This document shows positions 7,547-16,380 of a DNA stretch of 38,300 nt, in pieces (positions within the stretch are counted from its first letter, which is position 1; every line of letters begins with the position of its first letter). The translations under genes were made by a program, and so were the position numbers. The notes beneath the pieces are model-generated. The model was not told where the DNA came from. It saw only the letters and a list, made by a program, of their open reading frames with translations, and ran no database searches. The stretch comes from Bdellovibrionales bacterium (lineage in GTDB: Bacteria; Myxococcota; XYA12-FULL-58-9; SYDY01), in NCBI GenBank assembly GCA_005801425.1, contig SYDY01000102.1, forward strand, positions 1 through 38,300, given 5' to 3'.

Positions 7547-9472
7547 ATGAGTGGATATAAAGCAGCAGCAACGGCTTCCCGTGATGAGTCGCGTGTTCGT
7601 GATTCGGCACAGGCTTCATCACTCGAATCGCAAGGTGTAGTTACAGGTGAAGGTGCAGGTGTGGGACCGCAATCTGCAGCAGCTCAAGCAGCCACTGCGT
7701 TTAAGAAGTATCTTCACATTACGCCAAGCTGCCGTTACGAGCCCCATGGCCGCGCTTATGTGTGTGATGCGTTCACGCGTGCGCGAGAACAGGGTATTAA
7801 AATTAGCCTGAATATGCCCGCATTCCCATTCAAGGTGCCCCGTGAAAAAACATTGGCAGAAGTCAGTGGGCAAGGTCCAGCATTGGTTGATGCGGGAGAA
7901 CACGCCTCCTTGACACATCTTGCAAAACTTCAAAAAGAACTTGCGCAGCATAATCCAGTCGGTGGCGTCGAAGTTCGTATTTACTGCGACACCGAAGTTT
8001 TTACAGGCCTTCTCGAGATCAGTGTGCTCGATGCCGGTGCATACCGTGCAGGCATGCGACGCATCTGTGAAGGATCGAACGTTGCATTTATAAGCCTGGC
8101 CGATATCTACCCTGACATTCATAGAGACGATCATGCAGCCTTGCGTGCTCGCATGCTTGAAGAGGTGGCAGCCTCCAAAAAAACAACGGTAGCCGGTATC
8201 ACAGCCAGCGAAATTGAGGAAAGCGAAGCAGGTGTAGCACAGTACATCATGGAATTACTGGTTGAGATCCATACCAAGCGTTTGATCGCAGAAGGCTTGG
8301 ATCCGGTTGTTGCTGCTGAACGTGCAGAAGGCCGTGCGACAGCCGGCGTCATGGAATTTCTGACACTCAACCGTGCCTATGGCGAACTTATCAGAATTCA
8401 CCTGGCGAGATATCAGAATGAACTTGGAATTCGTATTTCATGCCATGCGCAAACCAATGCCAATAAGTTTGGGGTTTCCATGTTTCCATGGGCACCCAGA
8501 ACGCCAGAGCAGTCCACACCATGGCAAACGGTGCCTGTTCTTGTGAACGAGACCGTGATCCCCATGCGCCGTGAACAGGCACTACGGCTTGGGTGTCAGC
8601 TATACGAAGATCGCAAAGGTTATTTGGCGATGGTCCCACCCCAGGGGATCACCCGCCATACGGCCGAAGATCTTGCCGAAGCAGCAGCGCATAAAAGTGC
8701 TTTGGAAGCAGTGTTGGCAGAAGAAGGCTTGACCATGCAAGCACTTGGTTTTCCGGATCTGGCAGAGATTGATCGTTGTCCCCCGAGCCGTATCCATTCG
8801 ATTTACGGTGACTTGATACACCTAGAGAGTCTAAAAAACGCTATGCAGAATGCCCGAGAGGGTGGCCGTGTTGCGCCAAGTGGTGAAGCCAAAAGAGCAT
8901 GGGGAACCCTCTTGCCATTGATTCATCCGGCATTGTTTGATGTGGAAACGATCCATGCTGATTCAGTTCGTGAACAGGTCTTGATGTTGCGTGATACACC
9001 CATTTCCGCAACTGAAAGTTCCCGCATGAAGGTTCTGGAAGCCGTTCGAAATTATATCAATGCCCGTGAGCGTGCGAATCAAAGCGATGCGGTTCCCGTG
9101 ATACTGCGAATTGGCAAAGAGGGGCATAAACAAGATCAGGTGGTGACATACGTTGGACATGCCGCTGCGGCGCAACACGCACGCTTGGCTCCGGTGGAAA
9201 TGGCGCCAGTCCCTTTGTGTGTTGTTTCTACTGAATGGGTAAGGCGCAGCAGTCTCGTGCCTACGCTGCCTGCAAGTCGGAATGGTTGGAGACCTGCAAT
9301 TGTTATTGAAGACTCTGTTGCAGCTCTTTCACTGGACAAAAGCAAACACGAAGGCGAAGACAAGCATGAATACGCGGCACGTATGAAAGCTATGTCGGAT
9401 GTGCAGTTGGCAGCGAGAGACGAGGTCAGGCTCGCTCTCATTGCGCTCGATGATGGGCATGCATTGACGTAA
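7547..9472 (+). CDS. Isocyanide (isonitrile) synthase, DIT1/PvcA family, with long C-terminal extension
   Basis: A 641-residue protein whose residues about 55-370 resemble the DIT1/PvcA family. These enzymes turn an amino-acid amine (Tyr or Trp in PvcA/IsnA) into an isocyanide, taking the carbon from ribulose-5-phosphate. Family landmarks seen: MPAFPFKVP (90-98), an RIYCDTEVFTGLL block (144-156), RISCHAQ (296-302), then KFGVSMFP and TPWQTVPVL (324-332). Typical members are about 330 residues; this one has some 50 extra low-complexity Ala/Ser residues at the N-terminus and about 270 more at the C-terminus with no recognised domain. ATG 7547 has TGGAG upstream. Neighbours are an FAD monooxygenase before it and a protein of unknown function after it. 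No 2-oxoglutarate oxygenase of the PvcB type is adjacent. The family call is by motif reading only; substrate and product are unknown. Confidence 0.8.
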   Translation: MSGYKAAATASRDESRVRDSAQASSLESQGVVTGEGAGVGPQSAAAQAATAFKKYLHITPSCRYEPHGRAYVCDAFTRAREQGIKISLNMPAFPFKVPREKTLAEVSGQGPALVDAGEHASLTHLAKLQKELAQHNPVGGVEVRIYCDTEVFTGLLEISVLDAGAYRAGMRRICEGSNVAFISLADIYPDIHRDDHAALRARMLEEVAASKKTTVAGITASEIEESEAGVAQYIMELLVEIHTKRLIAEGLDPVVAAERAEGRATAGVMEFLTLNRAYGELIRIHLARYQNELGIRISCHAQTNANKFGVSMFPWAPRTPEQSTPWQTVPVLVNETVIPMRREQALRLGCQLYEDRKGYLAMVPPQGITRHTAEDLAEAAAHKSALEAVLAEEGLTMQALGFPDLAEIDRCPPSRIHSIYGDLIHLESLKNAMQNAREGGRVAPSGEAKRAWGTLLPLIHPALFDVETIHADSVREQVLMLRDTPISATESSRMKVLEAVRNYINARERANQSDAVPVILRIGKEGHKQDQVVTYVGHAAAAQHARLAPVEMAPVPLCVVSTEWVRRSSLVPTLPASRNGWRPAIVIEDSVAALSLDKSKHEGEDKHEYAARMKAMSDVQLAARDEVRLALIALDDGHALT

Positions 9473-9551
9473 GGAAGATGATGTCATACATTGCCTCATT
9501 ATTTGACTTTTCAATAAGATCGCATTTGAACGCTTAATACAAGAGATCCAT

Positions 9552-10886
9552 ATGGCTGGGATAGCGAAGATAGATCTTGTGCCTGGGCGTCATGCCGCAT
9601 CAGCACATGACGGCCGATCTTCTGTCCCATTGCATGCTGCAGCACGCCAGTTTTGGCGCACAGAGGACTCATGGGCTCCAAAACCTACATTATGTGAGCA
9701 CGGCATCTCTGAAGTGGATCTCCCTAAAATACCGCATGCGACCTCCAAAATCTGTCCCACAACGCTAGCCTTCCAATTGGCGATGTCTCTTGACCCGCAG
9801 ACGGTGGCCCCCTCAATGCTTTCATCGAAAGCCCTTCCCAAAGATCCCATACCCAACAAACAGTGGGAGCATTACGCATGCAAAGCCATTCAATGCGTGA
9901 TGCGCGACCTCTCTTTCATGAGTTTTCCCGACGAGCCTGCGCATGATGTTGGAGAAGACGTAGGGCACGGGATCAACCGCGGCGATTGCGTGACGCACAG
10001 TCGTGTTGAAGCACTCAGGCACCTCTTTCAAGTATACCAGTTACCTTCGGCATTGTTTGACTTGGTTTTGTGGCACACCACGCTGCTTGCTTTTCAAGAT
10101 GCCAAACCGAAACTACATGCGACAACAGCCACGTTGATTGAGAAGGCACTCAAGCTGCAAAATAAGCATATTTACCATTCTGCATGTGAATCATCACAAT
10201 CGGCTTGGTTCATGGAAATTCCAGGGTTATCAACAGAAAGCTTATCCACGTCATCGCGGATAGAAAGCCCGATCATGTTGGGTCTTCACAATGCCTATGA
10301 AATGTTGGCACCCGCATCATCGGTTGGCTATCAAAAAAATGACAAGATCGAATCACATATGCATAACAGAGTCATACCTTCTATGCATGCGGGGCCTCAC
10401 AGCAAAGCGCGTGCAACAAGCGAAACATGGACGACCCTTAGCCGGCTTGTGAGACTCACGCAGATATCCGTGGACAATAAACTCGCCATGGATAATGTGC
10501 GTCACTTTGTGAAGCAATTTATTCTGCCGCACTTGCTTCTGTTTATTCAACAGCGAAATGCGATTCACTTGCCGACACAAATTTCCATTGAATCTGGTGC
10601 GTATGGGATGTTTAACAAGCATGTCTTTGTTATTCTCATTGTGAAGGGGCATGTCTATTGGATCGATGGTAATGCTCTCCCAGGGGATCCGCAGTCCTGC
10701 GTAGGACTCCTTCATGGAAAGTCTAATGCACATGTGGCCGATTTTCTCACGGAGGCGATTAGCATTGGCCTTACAGGTTCGCCCGCGGATACATTAGCTG
10801 ATTCGAAATGGTTTGCCGGCATGGATGTTGGGAATGCTGCTGCTTCGTCTGCCGCTACTGGGCCTGCTATGGAAGTGGATGAATGA
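9552..10886 (+). CDS. Protein of unknown function with a possible transglutaminase-like Cys-His-Asp triad
   Basis: A 444-residue protein without a signal peptide or membrane segments. I do not recognise a family. Three spaced segments resemble the catalytic core of the transglutaminase/NlpC-like cysteine hydrolase fold: GDCVTHSRVEALRHLF (Cys 146, at the start of a helix), NKHVFVILIV (His 357, start of a strand) and GHVYWIDGNAL (Asp 372). In that fold the order Cys, His, Asp and the strand-strand spacing are as seen here. The C-terminus is a flexible Ala/Ser/Gly tail with an acidic end. It is 79 bp downstream of the isocyanide synthase on the same strand, with AAGAGA before ATG 9552, so it probably belongs to the same operon. 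It could be an amide-forming or peptidase-like partner; this is speculative. Confidence 0.6.
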   Translation: MAGIAKIDLVPGRHAASAHDGRSSVPLHAAARQFWRTEDSWAPKPTLCEHGISEVDLPKIPHATSKICPTTLAFQLAMSLDPQTVAPSMLSSKALPKDPIPNKQWEHYACKAIQCVMRDLSFMSFPDEPAHDVGEDVGHGINRGDCVTHSRVEALRHLFQVYQLPSALFDLVLWHTTLLAFQDAKPKLHATTATLIEKALKLQNKHIYHSACESSQSAWFMEIPGLSTESLSTSSRIESPIMLGLHNAYEMLAPASSVGYQKNDKIESHMHNRVIPSMHAGPHSKARATSETWTTLSRLVRLTQISVDNKLAMDNVRHFVKQFILPHLLLFIQQRNAIHLPTQISIESGAYGMFNKHVFVILIVKGHVYWIDGNALPGDPQSCVGLLHGKSNAHVADFLTEAISIGLTGSPADTLADSKWFAGMDVGNAAASSAATGPAMEVDE

Positions 10887-10930
10887 TTTTGGCGCAGGCG
10901 GGAACCCCGTTGTTGATCAATGAGATAATA

Positions 10931-13468
10931 TCACCCGACCACCTCAATAGCTTGAAGCAACACCGCATCTTCATGTTTTTCCGAGGCCGATTTGGGGTCC
11001 ACATAGGCCTGCAATGCAAATCCTGTTTCTTCGCCTTGCTTGTCTAAGAGATCGTGTGAAACGCGCCATGTACCGTCATCTTGTTCTGTCACCATAAATA
11101 AACGTGTTTGGCGTGCAATAGGTGTGCGGTTGATGCGACCCACCGCTTCAACGCAACGTTGCCATGACGCAAGCAATGCATTGGCATCGGCGTCTTCGCC
11201 GATAAATCCAACGAGGCCTTCGGCATCGCTTGCATGAAGCCGTGAGATGATGTGCAATAGTTCGGTGCGTGCAAGGGCTTTGATGGCTTTTGGACTCATG
11301 CGCGTGGGTTGTAATGGTTTCATCATCGCGGGATCGTCATCACCCGGTGTTCGCAATGTTTCCCACTCAGCCACCAAACTGGCATCGGCATGGGCAACGG
11401 TGGTTCGTAAAAATGCTTCAATTTCCGTAAACCCATCGGTTTTTGCAGAAAGTGGAACGGTTTGTGCACAGGTTTTCACCACCTGATTGAGATAGCGCAA
11501 AAGAACGCCTTCACTGCGTGATAATTGATAATCGCGTACGTATTCGGAAAAATTACAAAAATTTTCAACCATTTCACGTGCAATGGATTTCGGCATGATG
11601 TTTTCTTCACGCATCCATGGCCGAACTTTAGAAAATTCATTGAATGTCGTGTAAATAAAGTCGCGCAAGGGCTTTGGATATTCGACATCGTCTAATTGAT
11701 TGATGCGATCGTGAAAATCCACACCTTGTGCTTTGAGTTCATCAATTTTTTGTTGTTTTGCACGATCAAGCTGTGCCCGTAAAACCACGTGAGGGTGTTC
11801 CAAAATCGATTCGACAAGCGTCAATAAATCTAAAGCATAGGTTGGGCTTGTGATATCGAGATAATGAACGGTATCCACCAAGTACAACGACAACGTATGA
11901 TGCAATGAAAAGTCATGTTGCAAATCGGCATTGATCACAAGACGCGCACCCGAAACACGATTGCGCACAATCGAAACAATACCCGCATGTCGCAAAGCGC
12001 GCAGTTGCTCGGCTGCGCTGCGTCTATGGCGGGATTTTTTCTTAGGGCTTTCGTGGCATCGCCCAATAATTTCAATAAGACGTGCGTAACCTAAATTGGG
12101 TGTATCGCCCGCTTGGAGAAAACCGAGCAACAATCCAAAGCTTACCGTGAATTGACTTTGCAACGGTTCTGACTGACTTTCGATTAAACGCCGATAGGTG
12201 TTTTCATCCCAATGCACATAGCCTTTGGTGGGTGCTTTTTTCTTCACCACATTTTTTTTGGCCTGGGGATTGGCATGAACACGACTATCGATGCGTTTAT
12301 TCTCAATGACGTGTTCAGGGGCTTGGCAAACCACCCAGCCTTTGTCGTCAAATCCTTTGCGTCCTGCGCGTCCTGCAATTTGCTGAAAATCACGCACCGA
12401 AAGAATTTCGACTTTTTCTCCAGTAAATTTACAAAGCTGCGTGAATAGCACGGTACGAATAGGAATATTGATGCCGACGCCAAGCGTATCGGTGCCGACC
12501 ACGGCGCGCAGCATGCCATCTTGTGCAAGCTTTTCTACCAACCGCCGGTATTTGGGGAGAAGGCCCGCGTGATGCACACCGATGCCGTGGGATACCAAAC
12601 GCCGAATGTCTTTTCCAAAAGGGCTGTCGAATTTAAAATTCCCTATGGCTGCTTGAATGGCTTGTTTTTGCTCTTTGGTGGTGATGTTGATGCTTGATAA
12701 GTTTTGCGCTTGCTCAATGGCTTCGCGCTGCGTAAAGCACACAAGATACACCGGCGCTTTGTTGCTGGTGATGAGCGATGCAAGCGTTTCATGCAAGGGC
12801 TCTTCGCTGTAGCTGAACTCCAGCGGCACAGGCCGTTCCATGCCTTTGACCACGGCAACGTCGCGCCTTGTGTATTCACGCAACGCTTCCAAAATAGCTG
12901 GATTGTCGCCCATGGTGGCGCTCATCAGCAGAAATTGCGTGCGCGGCAATGTCAGCAAAGGAAGTTGCCACGCCATACCGCGTTCGCTGTCGCCGTAATA
13001 ATGAAATTCATCGAGAATGGCTTGGCCCACGCAATCGGCTTGGGTGGGTTCCAGGGCGAGCTTGGCTAAAATTTCGGCGGTGCAGCAGATGATCGGTGCA
13101 TCGCGATTGATGCTCGCATCGCCCGTGAGCATCCCTACATTTTCGGCACCAAAATCTTGGCACAATGCAAAAAACTTTTCGCTCACCAAAGCTTTGACGG
13201 GGCTGGTGTAAAAAGATCGCTGTCCCCGTGCGAGTGAGAAGAAGTGCAAGGCCTGGGCCACCAGCGATTTCCCTGAGCCCGTGGGCGTATTGAGCACCAC
13301 ATGTTTGCCTGCAAGCAGTTCGAGAATTGCCTCTTCTTGCGCGGGGTAGAGGCGCAACCCTTTGCTGTCCATGCTGTCTATAAAAGCATCGAGAAGGGCA
13401 TCGTCCCCTGGGAGCGCGGACGTCCCGTCTGCATCGCTTGTCGTTGTCATAATCGGTGTGTGTAACAT
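10931..13468 (-). CDS. Ski2-like DExH RNA helicase with DUF3516-type C-terminus
   Basis: An 845-residue superfamily 2 helicase. Walker A is TPTGSGKS (61-68), the DExH box is DEFH (153-156), motif III is SAT (183-185) and motif VI is QIAGRAGR (363-370). Together with the FTQLCKFTGEKVEIL segment this is typical of Ski2/HelY-like RNA helicases. The remaining 440 residues resemble the DUF3516 C-terminal region found with these helicases, including basic patches (KKNVVKKKAPTKG). The role is probably in RNA unwinding or decay; partners are unknown. Start is either ATG 13468 (AGAGGT immediately upstream, tight spacing) or ATG 13450. It is convergent with the isonitrile operon, with 44 bp between the stops. 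A palindromic site at 13513-13550 lies just upstream. Confidence 0.88.
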   Translation of the reverse strand: MLHTPIMTTTSDADGTSALPGDDALLDAFIDSMDSKGLRLYPAQEEAILELLAGKHVVLNTPTGSGKSLVAQALHFFSLARGQRSFYTSPVKALVSEKFFALCQDFGAENVGMLTGDASINRDAPIICCTAEILAKLALEPTQADCVGQAILDEFHYYGDSERGMAWQLPLLTLPRTQFLLMSATMGDNPAILEALREYTRRDVAVVKGMERPVPLEFSYSEEPLHETLASLITSNKAPVYLVCFTQREAIEQAQNLSSINITTKEQKQAIQAAIGNFKFDSPFGKDIRRLVSHGIGVHHAGLLPKYRRLVEKLAQDGMLRAVVGTDTLGVGINIPIRTVLFTQLCKFTGEKVEILSVRDFQQIAGRAGRKGFDDKGWVVCQAPEHVIENKRIDSRVHANPQAKKNVVKKKAPTKGYVHWDENTYRRLIESQSEPLQSQFTVSFGLLLGFLQAGDTPNLGYARLIEIIGRCHESPKKKSRHRRSAAEQLRALRHAGIVSIVRNRVSGARLVINADLQHDFSLHHTLSLYLVDTVHYLDITSPTYALDLLTLVESILEHPHVVLRAQLDRAKQQKIDELKAQGVDFHDRINQLDDVEYPKPLRDFIYTTFNEFSKVRPWMREENIMPKSIAREMVENFCNFSEYVRDYQLSRSEGVLLRYLNQVVKTCAQTVPLSAKTDGFTEIEAFLRTTVAHADASLVAEWETLRTPGDDDPAMMKPLQPTRMSPKAIKALARTELLHIISRLHASDAEGLVGFIGEDADANALLASWQRCVEAVGRINRTPIARQTRLFMVTEQDDGTWRVSHDLLDKQGEETGFALQAYVDPKSASEKHEDAVLLQAIEVVG

Positions 13469-13512
13469 ACCTCTATCGCTCTGTAACCGCGCGAAACGAC
13501 AAAACCATTCAA

Positions 13513-13550
13513 ATGTATGCTTTATGCATACATACTATGGTAGGTATGCA
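13513..13550. promoter_or_regulatory. Palindromic ATGTATGC/GCATACAT cluster upstream of the helicase (operator candidate)
   Basis: ATGTATGC (13513-13520) and GCATACAT (13526-13533) are perfect inverted 8-mers with a 5-bp spacer, and a further TATGCAT copy follows at 13545-13551. The cluster is 45-80 bp upstream of the helicase start, in the right place for a repressor or activator site. No regulator family was matched, so the role is inferred only from position and symmetry. Confidence 0.4.
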
Positions 13551-13664
13551 TTACTTTTTTAGCAACGCTTGGGATGGAACTGCCGATAAATAGTGGGAGC
13601 GCTTAATAGATTAGGCTTCGTAATTTGATAGTCATATTCAATAGAATATTTAATATTTTATTTT

Positions 13665-14450
13665 CTACGTCACATTCACTTGAAAAATTTCCCCTGTTTC
13701 CAAAGCGTACGCACTTAACGTACGACCCCATCCTGCGCCCGAATCGAGCGCTACGGCATGTCCCATCACACGAAGACCCGTTGCAGCCCAATGGCCAAAA
13801 ATATGATTAAGGCCATGCTGTGCCACGTGATGGTACCATGCCGATGAACCCGCGGGTATTTCTTCGGGGGGCATGCTGCCTGGCATCGGCTGGCGATGCG
13901 TGGGATCCACAAGGCGCATTTTTGTAAAGACACGCAATGCAAAAGCAAGATCATGCTGATCGAGGGCAGAGGGTTTGCGTTGATAGCGTGTTAAAAGTGC
14001 GTGAGGATTAAGCCCCGTAAGTTCTTGATGAATACTCTCTGCAAGATGCTTGGTTGTGGCGTGGTCCCACCATGGCCAGACGGCGGCATGGAGCATACGC
14101 CAGCCATGTTCTTCATGCATGACAGGACGTTGCAAGAGCCATGCAACCAGCGTGTCGATATTGGATGACTTGAGCAAGCGCGCAATATCACCATACGCAT
14201 CGTCGGCCTCGCGTATGCCCAATGCACAGGCAAGCAAATACATTTCATGGTTTCCTAGCACCACCGTGCAAACATCTTGATGGTCATAAACAAATTGCAG
14301 CACGTCGTGTGATTGCGGACCGCGATTCACCAAATCGCCCACGAACCACAAACGATGGGTGGATGGAGAAAAATCTATTTGTTTAAGCAACGCGCGAAGT
14401 GCACGGTATTGTCCATGGATATCGCCGATGACGCATGTGACGTGGGGCAT
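13665..14450 (-). CDS. apaH: ApaH-like symmetrical diadenosine tetraphosphatase
   Basis: A 261-residue calcineurin-like metallophosphatase. The metal-binding motifs GDIHG (residues 9-13), GDLVNRGP and GNHE are all present near the N-terminus. HGWRMLHAAVWP, FGHWAA and LDSGAGWGRTLSAY follow the pattern of ApaH rather than of PrpA/PrpB-type protein phosphatases. It would split Ap4A into two ADP, and related enzymes also remove NpnN caps from RNA. The length is slightly below the usual 270-280. ATG 14450 is supported by GTCAAAGG upstream on the minus strand. It stands alone between the helicase and a divergent lipoprotein gene. Confidence 0.9.
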   Translation of the reverse strand: MPHVTCVIGDIHGQYRALRALLKQIDFSPSTHRLWFVGDLVNRGPQSHDVLQFVYDHQDVCTVVLGNHEMYLLACALGIREADDAYGDIARLLKSSNIDTLVAWLLQRPVMHEEHGWRMLHAAVWPWWDHATTKHLAESIHQELTGLNPHALLTRYQRKPSALDQHDLAFALRVFTKMRLVDPTHRQPMPGSMPPEEIPAGSSAWYHHVAQHGLNHIFGHWAATGLRVMGHAVALDSGAGWGRTLSAYALETGEIFQVNVT

Positions 14451-14552
14451 GACCTTTGATCCATTTCACAAAAATCAAGTCAAAGGCAAATACGATTAAG
14501 TGCATTGCAGTATCTCATGGATAAAGTTAAAAGCGGGGAGGTGGAGGATGAT

Positions 14553-15299
14553 GTGATCCGTTGGATAATATTTCTCGCATGTTTGAGTTCGACCGCGTGT
14601 GTTTCCACACCGATGTTTAGACGCGTCGCGCTGTTTGTGCCTACCGACCGGGCTTTGGAAGCATCCGGTGATGAGCAGGCGATCCAAGTGTATACTGCAA
14701 AAGAACATCCAAACGATGCGAAAACCCAATTGTTTTGGGAAGAGCAAGCCAATGAAGTGGTGCGGCTTTTGGCCGTGATGCCCGATGAAGAGGCATCGCT
14801 CTACCGTGATATCTTTAAAAGCCTTCGTACTGCCGAGAGTGATGCAGAAGCCGATATGATTTCTTTGGATCGTGGTCGTTCAACGTTGGGGCGTGCGCGT
14901 TTGCGCATGGCGCGTACAGCACGTGATTTTGTGTCATTTTATATGTTTCGACAAACCTATTATGCGGAACATCCCAATGAATTGCCTTCATCCGATGCGC
15001 CGCCTGAACGTACCCGCGCGGATCTTGAAGCTTTGCATGTATTGCTTAAGGATGACTCTGCCCTAACCCAATCTGTTTTAGATCATTTGGCAAGCATGTC
15101 GCTTGTTTCTGTCAAAGCAGGTGATGACGCCTATCAGCGCACCCGGCAATTGCTTGCTGACGTGACGCGAAGTTTTGATACGCGTACTATGCAATTGCGT
15201 GATGTGATCCGTGGCAAACGCCACGATGCCGATGCATTTACGGATGAACGTTATTCACGCCAAGCGATGATGACGTTGCTTGCGGTCCAGTCACCTTAA
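14553..15299 (+). CDS. Predicted lipoprotein of unknown function
   Basis: A 248-residue protein with a short lipoprotein signal (IRWIIFLACLSSTAC, lipid-modified Cys 16). GTG 14553 is preferred over the upstream TTG 14505 because GGAGG lies at 14543-14547 with 5-bp spacing and because the signal peptide then has normal length. The mature part is mostly charged helix (RRVALFVPTDRALEASGDEQ, later ERTRADLEALHVLLKDDSAL) and is not recognised. The last 62 bp overlap the 3' end of the convergent YitT-family gene, which is unusual for two real genes but both frames look genuine. Confidence 0.75.
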   Translation: MIRWIIFLACLSSTACVSTPMFRRVALFVPTDRALEASGDEQAIQVYTAKEHPNDAKTQLFWEEQANEVVRLLAVMPDEEASLYRDIFKSLRTAESDAEADMISLDRGRSTLGRARLRMARTARDFVSFYMFRQTYYAEHPNELPSSDAPPERTRADLEALHVLLKDDSALTQSVLDHLASMSLVSVKAGDDAYQRTRQLLADVTRSFDTRTMQLRDVIRGKRHDADAFTDERYSRQAMMTLLAVQSP

Positions 15300-16233
15300 A
15301 AGACGTTAAAGGCCGTTGCCCGTATCGTTCGTCTTTCCAGCTCACAAACCGATTGCCGATGACTTCTGCAGGTTCATTGATCACCACAAATGCTGCGGGA
15401 TCGATGGCGTACAAAATTTCTTTAAACCGACCAAGTTCATGCAAATTAAAAACGGTGTATACCACGCGCAGATCTTGCCCGGCCCTTGCACCTTGTGCTT
15501 GAAAAAATGTGGCACCGCGGCCCAGATCTTTCATGATCGATTGGGCAATGCGATCGGGTTGACTTGTGATAATAAACGCCGATCGTCGTCGTGAAAATCC
15601 TGCCTGCATGCGATCGACCAGAACCCCTGTAATATACATGCTGATGCCGGTGTACAGCGCGATTTCTAAACTGTTCATGAAGGCATTGAGGGTGATGATC
15701 AGCATATTAAAGCTGATGAACGTGATCCCAGCGGGGAGCCCTAAACGCTTGCGAATGATTGTGCTGACAATATCGAGGCCGCCTGTGGAACCCCCAACAC
15801 GCAAATAAAAGCCAATGCCTATACCCGAAAGCGCACCGCCTAAAATGGCGGCGAGCAAAGGATCTTCCAAAGGAATATGGATGCCTTGAAACGCTTGGAG
15901 TCCAACACCGCTCATAAACACGCCCGCAATGGATACGACTAAAAACGGCGCACTCATGGTTCGCCAGCCTACAATGAACAGCGGAATGTTGATGAACCAA
16001 TAAATGACCGAAACAGGAAAATGGCTAAAGAAAGAATAAACAATCAACGAAAGCCCTGTGATCCCACCCGCCATGAAGTGGTGCGGGATCAAAAGTCCGT
16101 TGATGCCGATGCTGAAGATCACAACACCGATGGCGGTGAAGAGCAAAGAGCGCCAGAAATGCCATCCCCGCATGGCGGTCGCGATATCGCGAGCTTCACT
16201 GTGCAGTGTCTCTTTGAATGGATAGGGCAGCAT
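15238..16233 (-). CDS. YitT-family membrane protein (DUF161/DUF2179)
   Basis: A 331-residue inner-membrane protein. Five or six hydrophobic segments fall between residues 31 and 210, with the family-typical IPHHFMAGGITGLSL and GGSTGGLDIVS motifs. A soluble C-terminal DUF2179 domain (about 215-290) contains DLGRGATFFQAQGA. Proteins of this family are transporters of unclear substrate. ATG 16233 is chosen because AAGGAG sits 6-7 bp upstream; the frame stays open for another 154 codons upstream but that part has no domain and overlaps the imelysin promoter and gene. The C-terminal end overlaps the convergent lipoprotein gene by 62 bp. Confidence 0.9.
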   Translation of the reverse strand: MLPYPFKETLHSEARDIATAMRGWHFWRSLLFTAIGVVIFSIGINGLLIPHHFMAGGITGLSLIVYSFFSHFPVSVIYWFINIPLFIVGWRTMSAPFLVVSIAGVFMSGVGLQAFQGIHIPLEDPLLAAILGGALSGIGIGFYLRVGGSTGGLDIVSTIIRKRLGLPAGITFISFNMLIITLNAFMNSLEIALYTGISMYITGVLVDRMQAGFSRRRSAFIITSQPDRIAQSIMKDLGRGATFFQAQGARAGQDLRVVYTVFNLHELGRFKEILYAIDPAAFVVINEPAEVIGNRFVSWKDERYGQRPLTSFKVTGPQATSSSLGVNNVHP

Positions 16234-16313
16234 GGGCAGGCTCCTTAAGGACCTGCGAATATATAACAACATATTGATATTGGCACTGGGGTTTTTGGTA
16301 CGTGAAAGGTCGC

Positions 16314-16342
16314 TTGACATCCCACCTTTGCACTTGTAACTG
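16314..16342 (+). promoter_or_regulatory. Sigma70-type promoter of the imelysin/di-haem operon
   Basis: TTGACA at 16314-16319 is a perfect -35 box. After 17 bp comes TAACTG at 16337-16342, a weak -10 preceded by TG (extended -10). The start point would fall inside the Fur-box match at 16348-16366, an arrangement expected of an iron-repressed promoter. Confidence 0.55.
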
Positions 16343-16347
16343 AGAGC

Positions 16348-16366
16348 GCAAATGATTCTCATTATC
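16348..16366. promoter_or_regulatory. Fur box
   Basis: GCAAATGATTCTCATTATC matches the 19-bp consensus Fur box at 15 of 19 positions, including both AATGAT and TCATTATC half-sites. It ends 14 bp before the imelysin start codon. The match and its location predict iron-dependent repression of the imelysin/di-haem operon. Confidence 0.75.
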
Positions 16367-16380
16367 AAGATTGGCTTAAT

